From Ryuthela nishihirai (Eukaryota; Arthropoda; Arachnida; Araneae; Heptathelidae): a DNA stretch of 64,000 nucleotides. The DNA is taken from contig JAWZYU010000034.1 of NCBI GenBank assembly GCA_038380435.1, positions 17,587,404 through 17,651,403 on the forward strand, given 5' to 3'. Of this stretch, positions 31,304 to 42,369 are shown piece by piece. How positions within the stretch are numbered: the stretch's first letter is position 1; each line of letters starts with the position of its first letter. The notes under the pieces are model-generated. The model searched no databases. It was not told where the DNA came from and was given only the letters and a program-made list of their open reading frames with translations. The position numbers and the translations under genes are program-made.

Positions 31304-31466
31304 AACCTAACGCATATCGATGGTACAATCAGTCACCGAGTTTGTATTTACTTCAAAGGAAGATAGGGCGCCGATTTACCTACTCAACAAGATTGCAAGC
31401 GATCTATCTTCCTTTGAAGTGAATACGAACTCAGTGACTGATTGCACCATCGATATGCTTTAGGTT
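31304..31466. repeat. 63-bp inverted repeat (hairpin)
   Basis: Arms 31304-31366 and 31404-31466 are inverse complements with a few mismatches, around a 37-base spacer. The core cttcaaaggaagatag / ctatcttcctttgaag is exact. Origin unknown; it lies between the inverted LINE 5'UTR and copy B. Confidence 0.88.
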
Positions 31467-31633
31467 TATATTCTGCTTTTAGGTATTCTTTAAATTTTTT
31501 AATATATTTATTTTTTTTACCTATGCTTTTCCAGTATTGCCCATACGTGAAAAGAAATATTGACATCCTCTCAGATGCATTTCTGTTGTGTTCCAACATA
31601 TATAATTATTATCGACCAATTCCAATTCAGTTG

Positions 31634-34312
31634 TGGATATGAGTGCATTAATGAAAGGTTTCTTACAGCAAAATTTCAGACAAGCATTAAAGACTTCAAT
31701 GTTATCTGCTGTTATGCCCCCACTGAGGATGCTGATGAGGATCAGTAGGATAGGTTTTACGGACAACTTCAGGATATTTTGAATTCTGTCAAGAAAGGAG
31801 ATATTACCCTTGTTCTTGGTGACTTCAATGCCAAAGTTCGTACCGACTCTGACCTTTGGGGAGGAGTAATAGGCCCTTTTGGTATTGGTAGTTGCAATGG
31901 CAATGAGCAACTTCTCCTACAGGTAAGCAAATTCAATGGTTTCAGAATAACTAACACTAATTACAAACATTGCAACATACATAAGTACACATGGGTTTCA
32001 CCTGATGAGCTGCATTAGAATATGATTGATTATATATTAATTAACAGCAAATGGGCTAGTTCTGTTAGAAATACCAGGGCATATAGGGGAGCTGAAATTG
32101 GATCTGACCATTACTTTTTTAAAAGTGTCTTGCGACTTAAACTTAAAAAGTGTTTTGCTAGGGTTAAAAATTTTACCTTTAATACTGAAGCTCTGAAAGA
32201 CCCAGTTATAGCTAAAGCTTACCATGATAGGTTACTTAGTCATTATGACAGTCATGGTGTGCTTACTATTGCAGTTGAGGAAGAATGGGATCATTTTAAA
32301 CAGACTTTTTTGGACACTAACAGTACTCTTTTAGGGAAAAAGGAGCAGAGGAGACAGAATTATTTAAGTGATAATTCACTTGAGCTTATTTCAGAAAGAA
32401 GGAACTGCGGGAATGTCCTTAATCAGTACCCTACTAGTCGTAATAGAAAGGATTACAGAGAGCTTAATAAACGTGTAAAGGATCAGTTAACTACTGATAA
32501 TAATCTTTGATCTTCATGGCTTGGCTGACAAAGCTGAGGAAGCAGTTAGGCAGCGGAACAGCAGAGAGCTGTACCAGATAGTTAATGTTTTATGTGGTAG
32601 AAAACGGACAGGCATACAGGGATTGCAGGATAAATAAGGTAAGGTTATAGAAGGTGAGGATTCTGTCATGGCTAGGTGGGCTGAGCATTTCAGTGATGTT
32701 CTAAACAATGTGGTTAGTTCTACTCCCATTGTTTGTAATGATGATAGATATATTGGCAGCTTTAATGTTGGCCCTATAACACAATCTGAAGTTATTTTGG
32801 CTATTTCTAAACTTAAACTTCATAAATCCCCAGGGGTAGATGAAATTATTACAGAAATGCTCAGAGCCGGGAATGTTTCGGTTACCACTTGGATGACTGA
32901 AATTTTGAATAATTTTTATGATAAAGGCATGGTTCCTAAGGATTTTCCCAGAGCTATTGTTATCCCTATTTTCAAAAAAGGTGATCGCAGTTCTTGTGAT
33001 AACTATAGGGGTATCAGCCTACTCTCTGTTCCAGGTAAAGTTCTTTCCATGATTGTGCTTAATAGAATTAAGAATCTGGTTGACAGTCAATTGCGTGATG
33101 AGCAATGTGGATTCAGAAGTGGTAGGGATGTGTGGATCCGAAATTTTCACTTAGGCAGATTCTTGAGAAATGTTTAGAGTTTCAGAAACCTTTGGTTGCT
33201 AGCTTTATTGATTTCAAAAAGGCTTTCGACTCTGTTGATCGCCACAATTTGTGGTTGATTGTGAGATCATATGGTATACCAGACAAGTTAGTTAACATAA
33301 TGAAAGCTCTCTATAAATAACACTGAGTCATGTGTGAGAGTTGGTAAGTCTTGCAGCAATTGGTTTAGCATTACGTCTAGTGTTCGACAAGGGTGCATTT
33401 TGTCTCCTTTTCTCTTTAGATTGGTTATTGATTATGTTATGCGAAATTCACTTCAAGGGAAAGATTTTGGCCTTAAATGCACTGGAGATACGAAAATTTC
33501 TGATTTAGATTATGCTGATGATTTAGCCCTTTTGGCAAATGATGTTGATGAGATGAACTCTTTCATTCGAGCTGTTGATGAGACTGGTAGTAGAGTAGGT
33601 TTCGTTATAAACAGAGAGAAAACTAAAGTGGTGAAAATTGGTCAGGCAGGTTGTGATTCAGTTAATCTGAATGGTTGCAGTCTTGAGCGGGTGTCACAGT
33701 TTAATTACCTTGGGAGCTATGTAACAGATACTGGTGATGTGTGGCATGAGATTAACAGACGAATAGGTATTGCTGCCGGACTTTTAAGAATCTATAGAGA
33801 TTGTGGAGAAATAGGCGTATACACCTAAAGACTAAAATTAGACTGTATAATAGTTTGGTTCTTTCTAGGGTTAGTTATAGTAGTGAAACTTGGACGCTGT
33901 GTAAACAAGGTAATAGTAAACTAGATGCTTTTGATTCTAGATGCTTACGCAGTATCTTGGGTATTAGGTGGTTTAACTTTGTAACTAATGATGAGGTTAG
34001 GCAAAGGAGTCTGCAACCTCCTTTAAGCAGCATATTGTGCAGAGAGAGACTCCGCTGGTTTGGCCATGTTGCCCGTATGGATAATTATAGATTGGCGAAT
34101 AGGGTTATGAACAGTGTGCCTAGAGGCCTCAGAAGGAGGGGGAGACCTAGGATGCGGTGGGCAGACAATGTCAAACAGGACCTTGTTAGAATTGGTGTGC
34201 AGTGGCCGGATGCAGCAGATGTAGCTCAGGACAGATATGCTTGAAAAATTAAACTGCGCGGTCTGGTTGGACCTCCGTAGCCCATGGCTGCTTGAGGATG
34301 ATGATGATGTCA
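31634..34312 (+). mobile_element. RTE-like LINE copy B
   Basis: Starts within the endonuclease domain at gatatgagtgcattaatgaa, the same sequence that is internal in copies D and E. It ends after the RT C-terminal domain with gatgatgatgatg. Overall close in sequence to copies A and C. Confidence 0.85.
31658..34244 (+). pseudogene. RTE-like endonuclease/reverse transcriptase, copy B
   Basis: Partial endonuclease: VICCYAPTEDADED, TLVLGDFNAKVRTDSD (~31810-31850), HKYTWVSPDELH, stop, MIDYILINSKW and the catalytic GSDHYF (His). Linker to about 32500, then RT from 32668: KLHKSPGVDEII, FKKGDRSSCDNYRGISL, GFRSGRDVW, frame break, FIDFKKAFDSVDRHN, SVRQGCILSPFLFRLVIDY, YADDLALL (~33510-33535), NYLGSYV. 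After another break near 33800 the C-terminal domain RLRWFGHVAR and GRPRMRWADN runs to 34244. Breaks at 32019, 32508, 32636, 33177, 33318 and ~33830. It shares the frameshift after GFRSGRD with copies A and C, and a second one (ctctataaataac) with copy C. Confidence 0.87.
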
Positions 34313-34730
34313 TCAGTAAAGTATAACAGCAAATCACTCCATTTTAAAAACATAACTCCTGAAGTCGTGCTTGCCTTGCATATGTAACTATGATATGCAT
34401 AAATATCAACCTAGGCAGAAAATGAAACATTTTTTTTTTCATTTAAAAAAATTAAGTCTTTTTGAAAATCGTTTGAAAATTGACTCGTGATTATCCAGTG
34501 TCGAAGTAACGGGAAGTTGAAAAAATTCATGTTTCTATATACCTATCGATAATTATATATCAATTTTATGTCTGTCTTCTTTTTGTCCTTTTTTTAAAGA
34601 AATATTTGGAAAAATTCTTATTTCATATTTTCAACATCTGGTAACCATACCTTTACATTTTTCTGGACTCTGCTAATTGTAGTTTGTGCCAACGAATTCT
34701 TCACGGCTTTCATTGGCAGAATCTTCAAGC

Positions 34731-34915
34731 CACGGCTTAACGTCCCATCTGATAGACTGTCCAAGCCCATCGGTGTCCCTTACTGACCGGCAGGAGGGGG
34801 GTGGGGAGTTTTGTGGAGATAAATCTCAATGCTGACCCAGCTAGGACTCGAATCTGGGAACTACAGATTTCGTGCCTGGCGGGTACGATAGCACCGCCGA
34901 CCCCTGGAGGGGGAG
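34731..34915 (-). mobile_element. SINE family 1, partial copy
   Basis: Minus-oriented head and part of the body: cggcttaacgtcccatctga, gataaatctcaatgctgacc, box B complement gggactcgaat-like (aggactcgaatctggg) and the tRNA-like 5' end at about 34915. The 3' half is missing. Confidence 0.75.
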
Positions 34916-35900
34916 GAGATCGAGTATAATGATATTTATGCCAAATGAAAGCTTGCGACATTAGATCTACTCCACACTTTAGAAAGTTTCAGACTAGAGC
35001 AACGTCGGGTAAATCTGCTAATAATATGATGATTGGACAAAAGCTAAAAAAAGAGAAAAAAGAGACTGAAATATTAAAACACTCCCCAAATTTTCTTTAT
35101 AGTGTAATGTAGTGTGTGAAAGGTAGCCTCAAACCATTCAAAAATTTAAAATAATTATTATTTATTAGACCACATGAAGTCTCAACCTGCTAACCATAGG
35201 AAGCGCCATCGCCATCGCCAAAGGTCAGTATGAATCAATTGTTTGTGAATCTCTTTCTTTCTGAAATGACCCTCTGATTCAAAGGTCAGTGTTTTCGAGG
35301 AACTTCACCAGTGGTGACAAAGCTTTTTGCTAACATTTTTATATATCATAATCATCCTTCAAGATATTTCGTATGAATCATCCATATCTGACGAGAGAGC
35401 GAGGAAAGGATGACACATAGGGTCAAAGTTCATGTCCCTTAATTTGAACCACTATTAGTCGTATAAGAGAAAAGTATAAATTGCCCAAGATCACTCAGTG
35501 ATCTTGGATAGCTTGTTCGACCTAATAACAATTCTCTTTAGAGTATGAAGTTTACGGGACCATGTCGCAAACACAGCGTGGGATGCGTCTTAACCTACTC
35601 TCGCTCACTAAATTTTAACTGTTTACATTGGTAGCAATAATTTCACATCTACACCCTAGAGGTGATGGACGCAACTCTTTTGTTTTAACAAATCGGTAAA
35701 AAATTCTTTATGTTTAGTAGTTAATTTTAAAATATTCCCCTTTGCATTTGCCAAATTCTCAATTAGAATTTCTACTGTTGGAGGATGCTAAAGCGGAAAA
35801 TAATAAACTTCATTCTGCTTGAAAACGAGTACCCATATTCCCTGGAGGTGTATATTTTTCATCTATTTCTATTGTGTTAAATGGTGTATATTTCACTTCC
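34916..35900. other. Unassigned interval
   Basis: AT-rich, no gene seen. A perfect 10-bp-arm hairpin ccaagatcac-tca-gtgatcttgg is at about 35487-35509. Otherwise nothing recognised. Confidence 0.4.
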
Positions 35901-35907
35901 TATTTCA

Positions 35908-38640
35908 GAATAACTAACACTTATTACAAACACTGCGACATACATAAGTACACTTGGGTTTCACCTGATGGGCAGCATAGGAATATGATTGATTATACAT
36001 TAATTAACAGCAAATGGGCTAGTTCTGTTAGGAATACCAGGTCATATAGGGGAGCTGAAATTGGATCTGACCACTACCTTGTTAAAAGTGTCTTACAACT
36101 TAAACTTAAGAAGTGTTGTGCTCGGGTTAAAAATTTTACCTATAATACTGAAGCTCTGAAAGACTCAGTTACAGCTAAAGCTTACCATGATAGGTTACTT
36201 AGTCATTATGACAGTCATAGTTTGCTTACTATTTAAGTTGAGGAAGAGTGGGGCCATTTTAAACAGGCGTTTTTGGAAACTAACAGTACTCTTTTAGGAA
36301 AAAAACGAGCAGAGGAGACAGAATTATTTGAGTGATAAGGCACTTAAGCTTATTTCTGAGAGAATAAACTGCAGGAATGTTCTTAATACCCAACTAGTCC
36401 TAATAGAAAGCATTAGAGAGAGCTTAATAAACATGTAAAGAAACAGTTAGCTGCTGATAAGAATGTTTGGTTTGATGACTTGGCTGACAAAGCTGAGGAA
36501 GCAGACAGCAAAACAGCAGAGAGCTGTACCAGATAGTTAATGTTTTGTGTCGTAGAAAACGGAGAGGTATACAGGGATTGAAGGATAAAGGTTATAGAAG
36601 GTGAGGATTCTGTAATGGCTAGGTGTGCTGAGCATTTCAGTGATGTTCTACACAATGTGGTTAGTTCTCCCATTGTAATGATGATAGATGCAATGGTAAC
36701 TTTAATGTTGGCCCTATAACGCAATCTGAAGTTATTTTGGCTATAACTTAAACTAAATAAATTCCCAGGGGTTGAGTTTTTGGGTTGGGTTGTTTTACCT
36801 CTGAGCACACAATTTTACCTTTTTTGCACACAATGGGCTAAATGGCCAGGTCACATGGGCCTCGAAGGCTCAGAAAAGGTTGGGGGAGGGTACCCACTGG
36901 AATAGCTGTTGGGAGACAGATGGTTGTCTCCCGTCAAGGCCATCCAGCGTGTTCTTTAACGTGCACAGGGTATGGCTCTCCCGCACACAGGGCCACGGCT
37001 TAACGTCCCATCCGACGGACGGCGGCCTTTCCAAGCCCATCGGTGTCCCCTATTGACCGTGGGCAGGGCGGGGAATATTTGCGGAGATAAATCTCAACGC
37101 TGACACAGCTGGGACTCGAACCTAGGAACTACAGATTACGAGCCTGGCGCGCTACCGACTGAGCCCCCCCCGCCCCCCAGTGGTTGAGGAAATTACTACG
37201 GAAATGCTTAGAGCTGGGAATGTTTCGGTTACCACTTGGACGACTGAAATTTTGAATATCTTTTATGATAAAGGCATGGTTCCTAAGGATTTTACCAGAG
37301 CAATTATTATCACAATTTTCAAAAAAGGTGATCGCAGTTCTTGTGATAACTATAGGGGTATCAGCCTACTCTCTGTTCCAGGTAAAGTTCTTTCCATGAT
37401 TGTGCTTAATAGAATTAAGAATCTGGTTGACAGTCAATTGCGTGATGAGCAATGTGAATTCAGAAGTGGTAGGGATGTGTGGATCCGAAATTTTCACTTC
37501 GGCAGATTCTTGAGAAATGTTTAGAGTTTCAGAAACCTTTGGTTGCTAGCTTTATTGATTTCAAAAAGGCTTTCGACTCTGTTGATCGCCACAATTTGTG
37601 GTTGATTGTGAGATCATATGATATACCAGACAAGTTAGTTAACATAATGAAAGCTCTCTATAAATAACACTGAGTCATGTGTGAGAGTTGGTAAGTTTTG
37701 TAGCAATTGGTTTAACATTACTTCTGGTGTTCGACAAGGGTGCATTTTGTCTCCCTTTCTCTTTAGCTTGGTTATTGATTATGTTATGCGAAATTCACTT
37801 CAAGGGAAAGATTTTGGCCGTAAATGGACTAGAGATATGAAAATTTCTGATTTGGATTATGCTTATGATTTAGCCCTTTTGGCAAATGATGTTGATGAGA
37901 TGAACTCTTTCATTCGAGCTGTTGATGAGACTGGTAGTAGAGTAGGTTTGGTTATAAACAGAGAGAAAGCTAAAGTGATGAAAATTGGTCAGGTAGGTTG
38001 TGATTCAGTTCATCTGAATGGTTGCAGTCTTGAGCGGTGTCATAGTTTAATTAACTTGGGAGCTATGTAAGAGATATTGGTGATGTGATTAACAGACGAA
38101 TAGGGATTGCCTGCCAGGACTTTTAAGAATCTAAGGAGATTGTGGAGAAATAGGCGTATTATACACTTAAAGACTAAATTAGACTGTATAATAGTTTGGT
38201 TCTTTCTAGGGTTACTTATGGTAGTGAAACCTGGACGCTGTGTAAACAAGATAACAGGAAACTAGATGCTTTTGATTCTAGATGCTTACGGGTATTAGTG
38301 GGTTTAATAATATCTTGGGCATTCGGGTATTAGGTTATTATTATAACATAATCTTGGGTATTAGGTGGTTTAACTTTGTAACTAATGATGAGGTTAGGCA
38401 AAGGAGTCTGCAACCTCCTTTAAGCAGCATATTGTGCAGAGAGAGACTCCGCTGGTTTGCCATTTTGCCCTTATGGATAATAATAGATTGGAGAATAGGG
38501 TTATGAATAGTGTGACTAGAGGCCTCAGAAGGAGGGGGAGACCTAGAATGCGGGGGGGCAGACAATGTCAAACAGGACCTTGTTAGAATTGGTGTGCAGT
38601 TGTCGGATGCAGCAGATGATAGATATGCTTGGAGAATTAA
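35908..38640 (+). pseudogene. RTE-like endonuclease/reverse transcriptase, copy C
   Basis: Endonuclease C-terminus HKYTWVSPDGQHRNMIDYTL and GAEIGSDHYLVKSV (35908-36236), a decayed linker, then after the SINE the RT: TEMLRAGNVSVTTWT, FKKGDRSSCDNYRGISL, FRSGRDVW (37180-37524), FIDFKKAFDSVDRHN (37479-37667), SGVRQGCILSPFLFSLVIDY and a mutated catalytic box LDYAYDLALL (Asp to Tyr, ~37852-37880), then RPLSS/RERLRWF (38340-38500). The first catalytic Asp of YADD is lost, on top of several frame breaks. Local triplication of ggtattag near 38288-38360. Confidence 0.83.
36777..37175 (-). mobile_element. SINE family 1, full copy inside RTE-like copy C
   Basis: About 399 bp in minus orientation with target duplications cccaggggttgag (36764-36776) and cccagtggttgag (37176-37188, one mismatch). 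The tail complement ttgggttgggttgttttacc comes first, and the tRNA-like head ends at 37175 with a C-rich end. Confidence 0.92.
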
Positions 38641-38690
38641 ACTGCACAGTGTGGTTGGACCTCCGTAGCCTATGGCTGCTTGATGGTGAT

Positions 38691-39228
38691 TAAAGTGTGG
38701 ATAGCCATGATGATGAAGCTGACATATATTATGTTACCAGATGTTAGAGTTCTAAAAGGAAGACAGAAAAGGTAGGACAAAAGAGGACATGCTTTCAATT
38801 TGATAAATAATATAGGTTTTTCGTACCAAGTTTTATTTCAAGTACCGACTAACAGTTTAGCTAGTAAAAGGCATAATTATAATTATTCAGTACACTTCAA
38901 AATATATGACGTGCCAATTTTTATTCGTACTTGATAAGCAATCAAGAATTATTTGACCTTAAGTGGCCTACTGAGTAGTAACTATCTGCTGTTGTAGGAG
39001 GCAAACTTGATGTGTATGGCTTATACGAGCTAGGAGTAGTTCCTTAATTCCTTCATTGCCCTTTTATGTTGCAAATAAAAAATAAAACTGCTGTCAACTT
39101 TCATATCTCCAAATATTGGTGAATTGAAGCAATATTTTATGGAATTTTCTAAAGCGAAAACTTTTCTCAAACTGCCATAGCAAATTGCATATTGAGATTA
39201 AATATCCCATTGAGATTATTATATTGAG
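38691..39228. other. Unassigned interval
   Basis: AT-rich non-coding DNA; nothing recognised. Confidence 0.4.
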
Positions 39229-39241
39229 ATTACAGAAAATA

Positions 39242-39446
39242 AAAAATAAAAAATACCCCCTCAAGCAGCTGCTTGCCACAGAGATCTGACAGGAGCCTGT
39301 CAGTTTATATGCCACAGTAGAAGGTCTGAGGGGATGGCAGGACCTCAGCAGAAAAACGACACAAACATCCATGTCTTACCCAGGGCTCGAACCCAGGTCC
39401 CTTAGATCAGTAGCCAAGCGTGCTAACCACTCGGCCACGGGATGGC
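39242..39446 (-). mobile_element. Class-II-tRNA-like SINE (family 2), full copy
   Basis: 205 bp in minus orientation with target duplications attacagaaaata at 39229-39241 and 39447-39459. On the minus strand the head reads gtggccgagtggttagcacg (box A) with box B ggttcgagccc and a terminal part cctgtcagatctctgtgg. The gccgagtggtt block is typical of Leu/Ser tRNAs. Confidence 0.92.
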
Positions 39447-39459
39447 ATTACAGAAAATA

Positions 39460-40479
39460 CAATATATAATAAAAGAAGTTGTCTGTGCAAAGCCGTCTGA
39501 AGAGAAAGCCTGATGTCCCGTGACCCTCACACTAATGACGTCAGAAGCGGAGTCCGTTCATCGCATCATAGCTTTCCGTCAGTGGAACTTATTTGTTTCT
39601 CTTCGATTGTGCATTTTTTGAATGATTTAATTTCTTCAATTGAATTGAATGAAATATCAATTATAAAGCAAATTATAATAAATGCGGAGAAGCATTTCAT
39701 TCTTGCAGAAATATTTCGCACAGACATAAAAAAAAAGTTATTTCTCGATGTCAAAAATATTCAATACACATATTATCTAGATATACTTAAACATTTTTTT
39801 ATTAATTATATTTAATTGTAAACAATATTTCTAAGAAAACGGGATACACCCGAATATTAAAGCAAAATTTCATCATTTTGTTAACAGATTTTAGAACAAT
39901 ATATGAGCAACATTATCATAAATATTGGTTATGATAATTTTTTTTTATTCTCATGTTAACAAAATATATTCATACTATGTCAGATAAGGTTTAACAATCG
40001 TCATAAATATCACATATACAGTCTCTCACTAAAAGTATGGTTACATTCCATATAAAACTTTTAAATCACGCATAATTTAGGTTCTAAGTAGAAAGCTACT
40101 GAGATCAGAATTTCATTCACAGCTGATGAAATGATTAGTGCAATTTAATTAGTTTATTAATAAGACTATAATTTTCTTATTACTAAGTTTAAAATCAGCA
40201 GTATCACATAATTCAAATAAAGCCAATAGAAACACCAAAACAAGACTTGATTAACAAATATGATGACATGGAATATGATGAGGAAATTATTACAAAGATT
40301 ACATTGAAATATTTACAACTAAATATATTAAAAACCTCAAAAGAATTAAGTTTTGCTTCAGATATAAGGTCAGTATGAATCTGCAAGACAATCATTTCAA
40401 ATAATGTTAAATGAATAAAAAAAATTAATATTGCTAACAGTGACTATACATAATCAAACAAGAGAACTAAATATTTGAA
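39460..40479. other. Unassigned interval
   Basis: Very AT-rich, no gene recognised; a reading frame at 39513-39815 shows no family features. Confidence 0.4.
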
Positions 40480-41720
40480 GTCCACATCAAATATACAAAA
40501 TATAACTTAATCATATGGTATGCTTCAGAAAATATTTGTGATGATAACATTGAAGTAACATTAATGTAACATTGAAGAGTGTTCCATAATAACAAGAAAT
40601 ATAACCCATACAGCTTATTCAGAAAAATTATAGCATTGAATGCTATTGACCGAGATTTCATGATAGTAAGTAAATAAGATAAATAAATACCCCCTCAAGC
40701 AGCTGCTTGCCACAGATTTCTGACAGGAGCCTGTCAGTTTATATCCCATAGTAGAAGGTCTGAGAGGATGGCAGGCCCTCAGCAGAAAAACGACACAAAC
40801 AGCCATGCCTTACCCGGGGCTCGAACCCAGGTCCCTTAGATCAGTAGCCAAGCGTGCTGACCACTCAGCCATGGGACGGCTACAATACATAAATATTTGA
40901 AATCTGCGTCAAATATCTATATATAACTCAATCAAATTGTATACTTCAAAAAATAGCTTGTAACAACCAATGTCTATCACTGACATATACCAGTAGAGCA
41001 ATGAAATTTCAAGAAATAGAATGTATGACCAGTATATCATTGTGTTACTGAAACTTAACAAACAAAAATTACAAAATTCACTGCAACAGCCAGGAGTATT
41101 ACATAATCACGAAAATTATAGCTGATATAGCTTAACATTAAGAAAAATATATATTGATGAATATGAGCATTGTATTATTGTCTTACTAAAGCTTATACAA
41201 TAATATATTGACATATAAATAAGTTGCAGAATGCAGTGCAACATCCAGGAGATTATCATAACCACAAGAAATATAACACTGCAGCTTGTTAAGGAAAATG
41301 TTAACATTGAATACCATATACTGATGATAGTAACTAACAGAAATAATTATTTGAATACCAATGATAAATAAATAATATGTATGCTTCCAAAAATAGTTTG
41401 TGGTTAGTAATGTCTGTCATTGAGGTATATCACTAGATATAAATGAATAAGTACACCAATGGGAACCCCATATTATTGCCTTACTGAAGTTTCTAACAGA
41501 ATTCATAATAATATAACAAAAATTACGGATTTCAGTGCAACATTAAAGAATGCCCCATAATAAAAAGAAATATAGCCCATGCAGCTTATTAAGGAAAATA
41601 TAAATAAACAATGTAATCTTTGTAATACGTTGAATACCATATACTGCTGATAGTAAATAAGACAAATAATTATTTGAATACCACATCAAGTGAACCAATG
41701 TTTATCATTTTAGACATGAC
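40480..41720 (+). repeat. Diverged satellite-like tandem repeat
   Basis: A recurring block with (g)tgcaacat(t/c)..(a)g..ccataata..aagaaatata.c(c/a)..(t)gcagctt(a/g)tt..ggaaaat appears at about 40570, 41080, 41238 and 41540, mixed with a second block gtatgcttc(a/c)(a/g)aaaatag(t/c)ttgt. Most spacings are about 300 bp once the SINE at 40683-40882 is removed, one is shorter. Non-coding. Confidence 0.55.
40683..40882 (-). mobile_element. SINE family 2 copy inside the satellite
   Basis: About 200 bp, minus orientation: taccccctcaagcagctgct start, box B complement gggctcgaacc and box A complement at 40850-40875. The target duplication is not clear. Close to the copy at 39242-39446. Confidence 0.88.
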
Positions 41721-42180
41721 TTGTACACCAGTAAATTTTAACAGATAGAGATAACAGATAGCATATGTTCAATGATTTCACCAAAGTGCTTAGTTTTCTT
41801 TTGGATGATTTTTTTGGGTGCATATTTGGATTGGGTGTAATTACGCATATACATATTTCAATATAATATTATGTAACAAATCAATTATTTTATTCCCACA
41901 TGGACACTGAAAATCTGTGCTAAATACTGTTTCTTTTTTCAACACCTACTTTACAATATTAACATATGTCAATAATTGATTTTTGCAGTTCAAAAATTGC
42001 TGCGCTGTATTATTAGATATCAGTATTTGTTAAACAGCATAGCATAATATTCCCACATTTATTGAAACTTCAGTAGAATAGGTAACCAACCCTCCATGGT
42101 AACACATATTAATTAATTGCTGAGGTACATCCAATACTAAATCTCTTTGGTTGTTAAATGATCAACACAGGTAACACAAA
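41721..42180. other. Unassigned interval
   Basis: AT-rich DNA between the satellite and the minisatellite; nothing recognised. Confidence 0.4.
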
Positions 42181-42369
42181 ATGTTTTCTTTTTTATATTG
42201 TGGCATGCATAGCCAACAGTATATATAATGTTTTCTTTTTTATATTGTGGCATGCATAGCCAACAGTATATATAATGTTTTCTTTTTTTATATTGTGGCA
42301 TGCATAGCCAACAGTATATATAATGTTTTCTTTTTTATATTGTGGCATGCATAGCCAACAGTATATATA
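42181..42369 (+). repeat. 47-bp minisatellite, four units
   Basis: Four nearly identical units of atgttttcttttttatattg-tggcatgcatagccaacagt-atatata start at 42181, 42228, 42275 and 42323 (third unit 48 bp by one extra T). The first bases of the unit continue at 42370 into unique transposase sequence, so the array grew from the 3' end of that gene. Confidence 0.95.

Larger units (their letters stand above)
35908..38690 (+). mobile_element. RTE-like LINE copy C with inserted SINE
   Basis: Starts in the endonuclease domain (ttcagaataactaacactta) further 3' than copy B and ends near gcctatggctgcttgatgg with a degenerate GAT tail. SINE family 1 is inserted at 36777-37175. It is the copy with most small deletions between 36230 and 36770. 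Confidence 0.83.

Noticed and set aside
42181..42369. CRISPR-like array of four repeats
   Set aside because: Units are head to tail with no spacers; a eukaryotic minisatellite.
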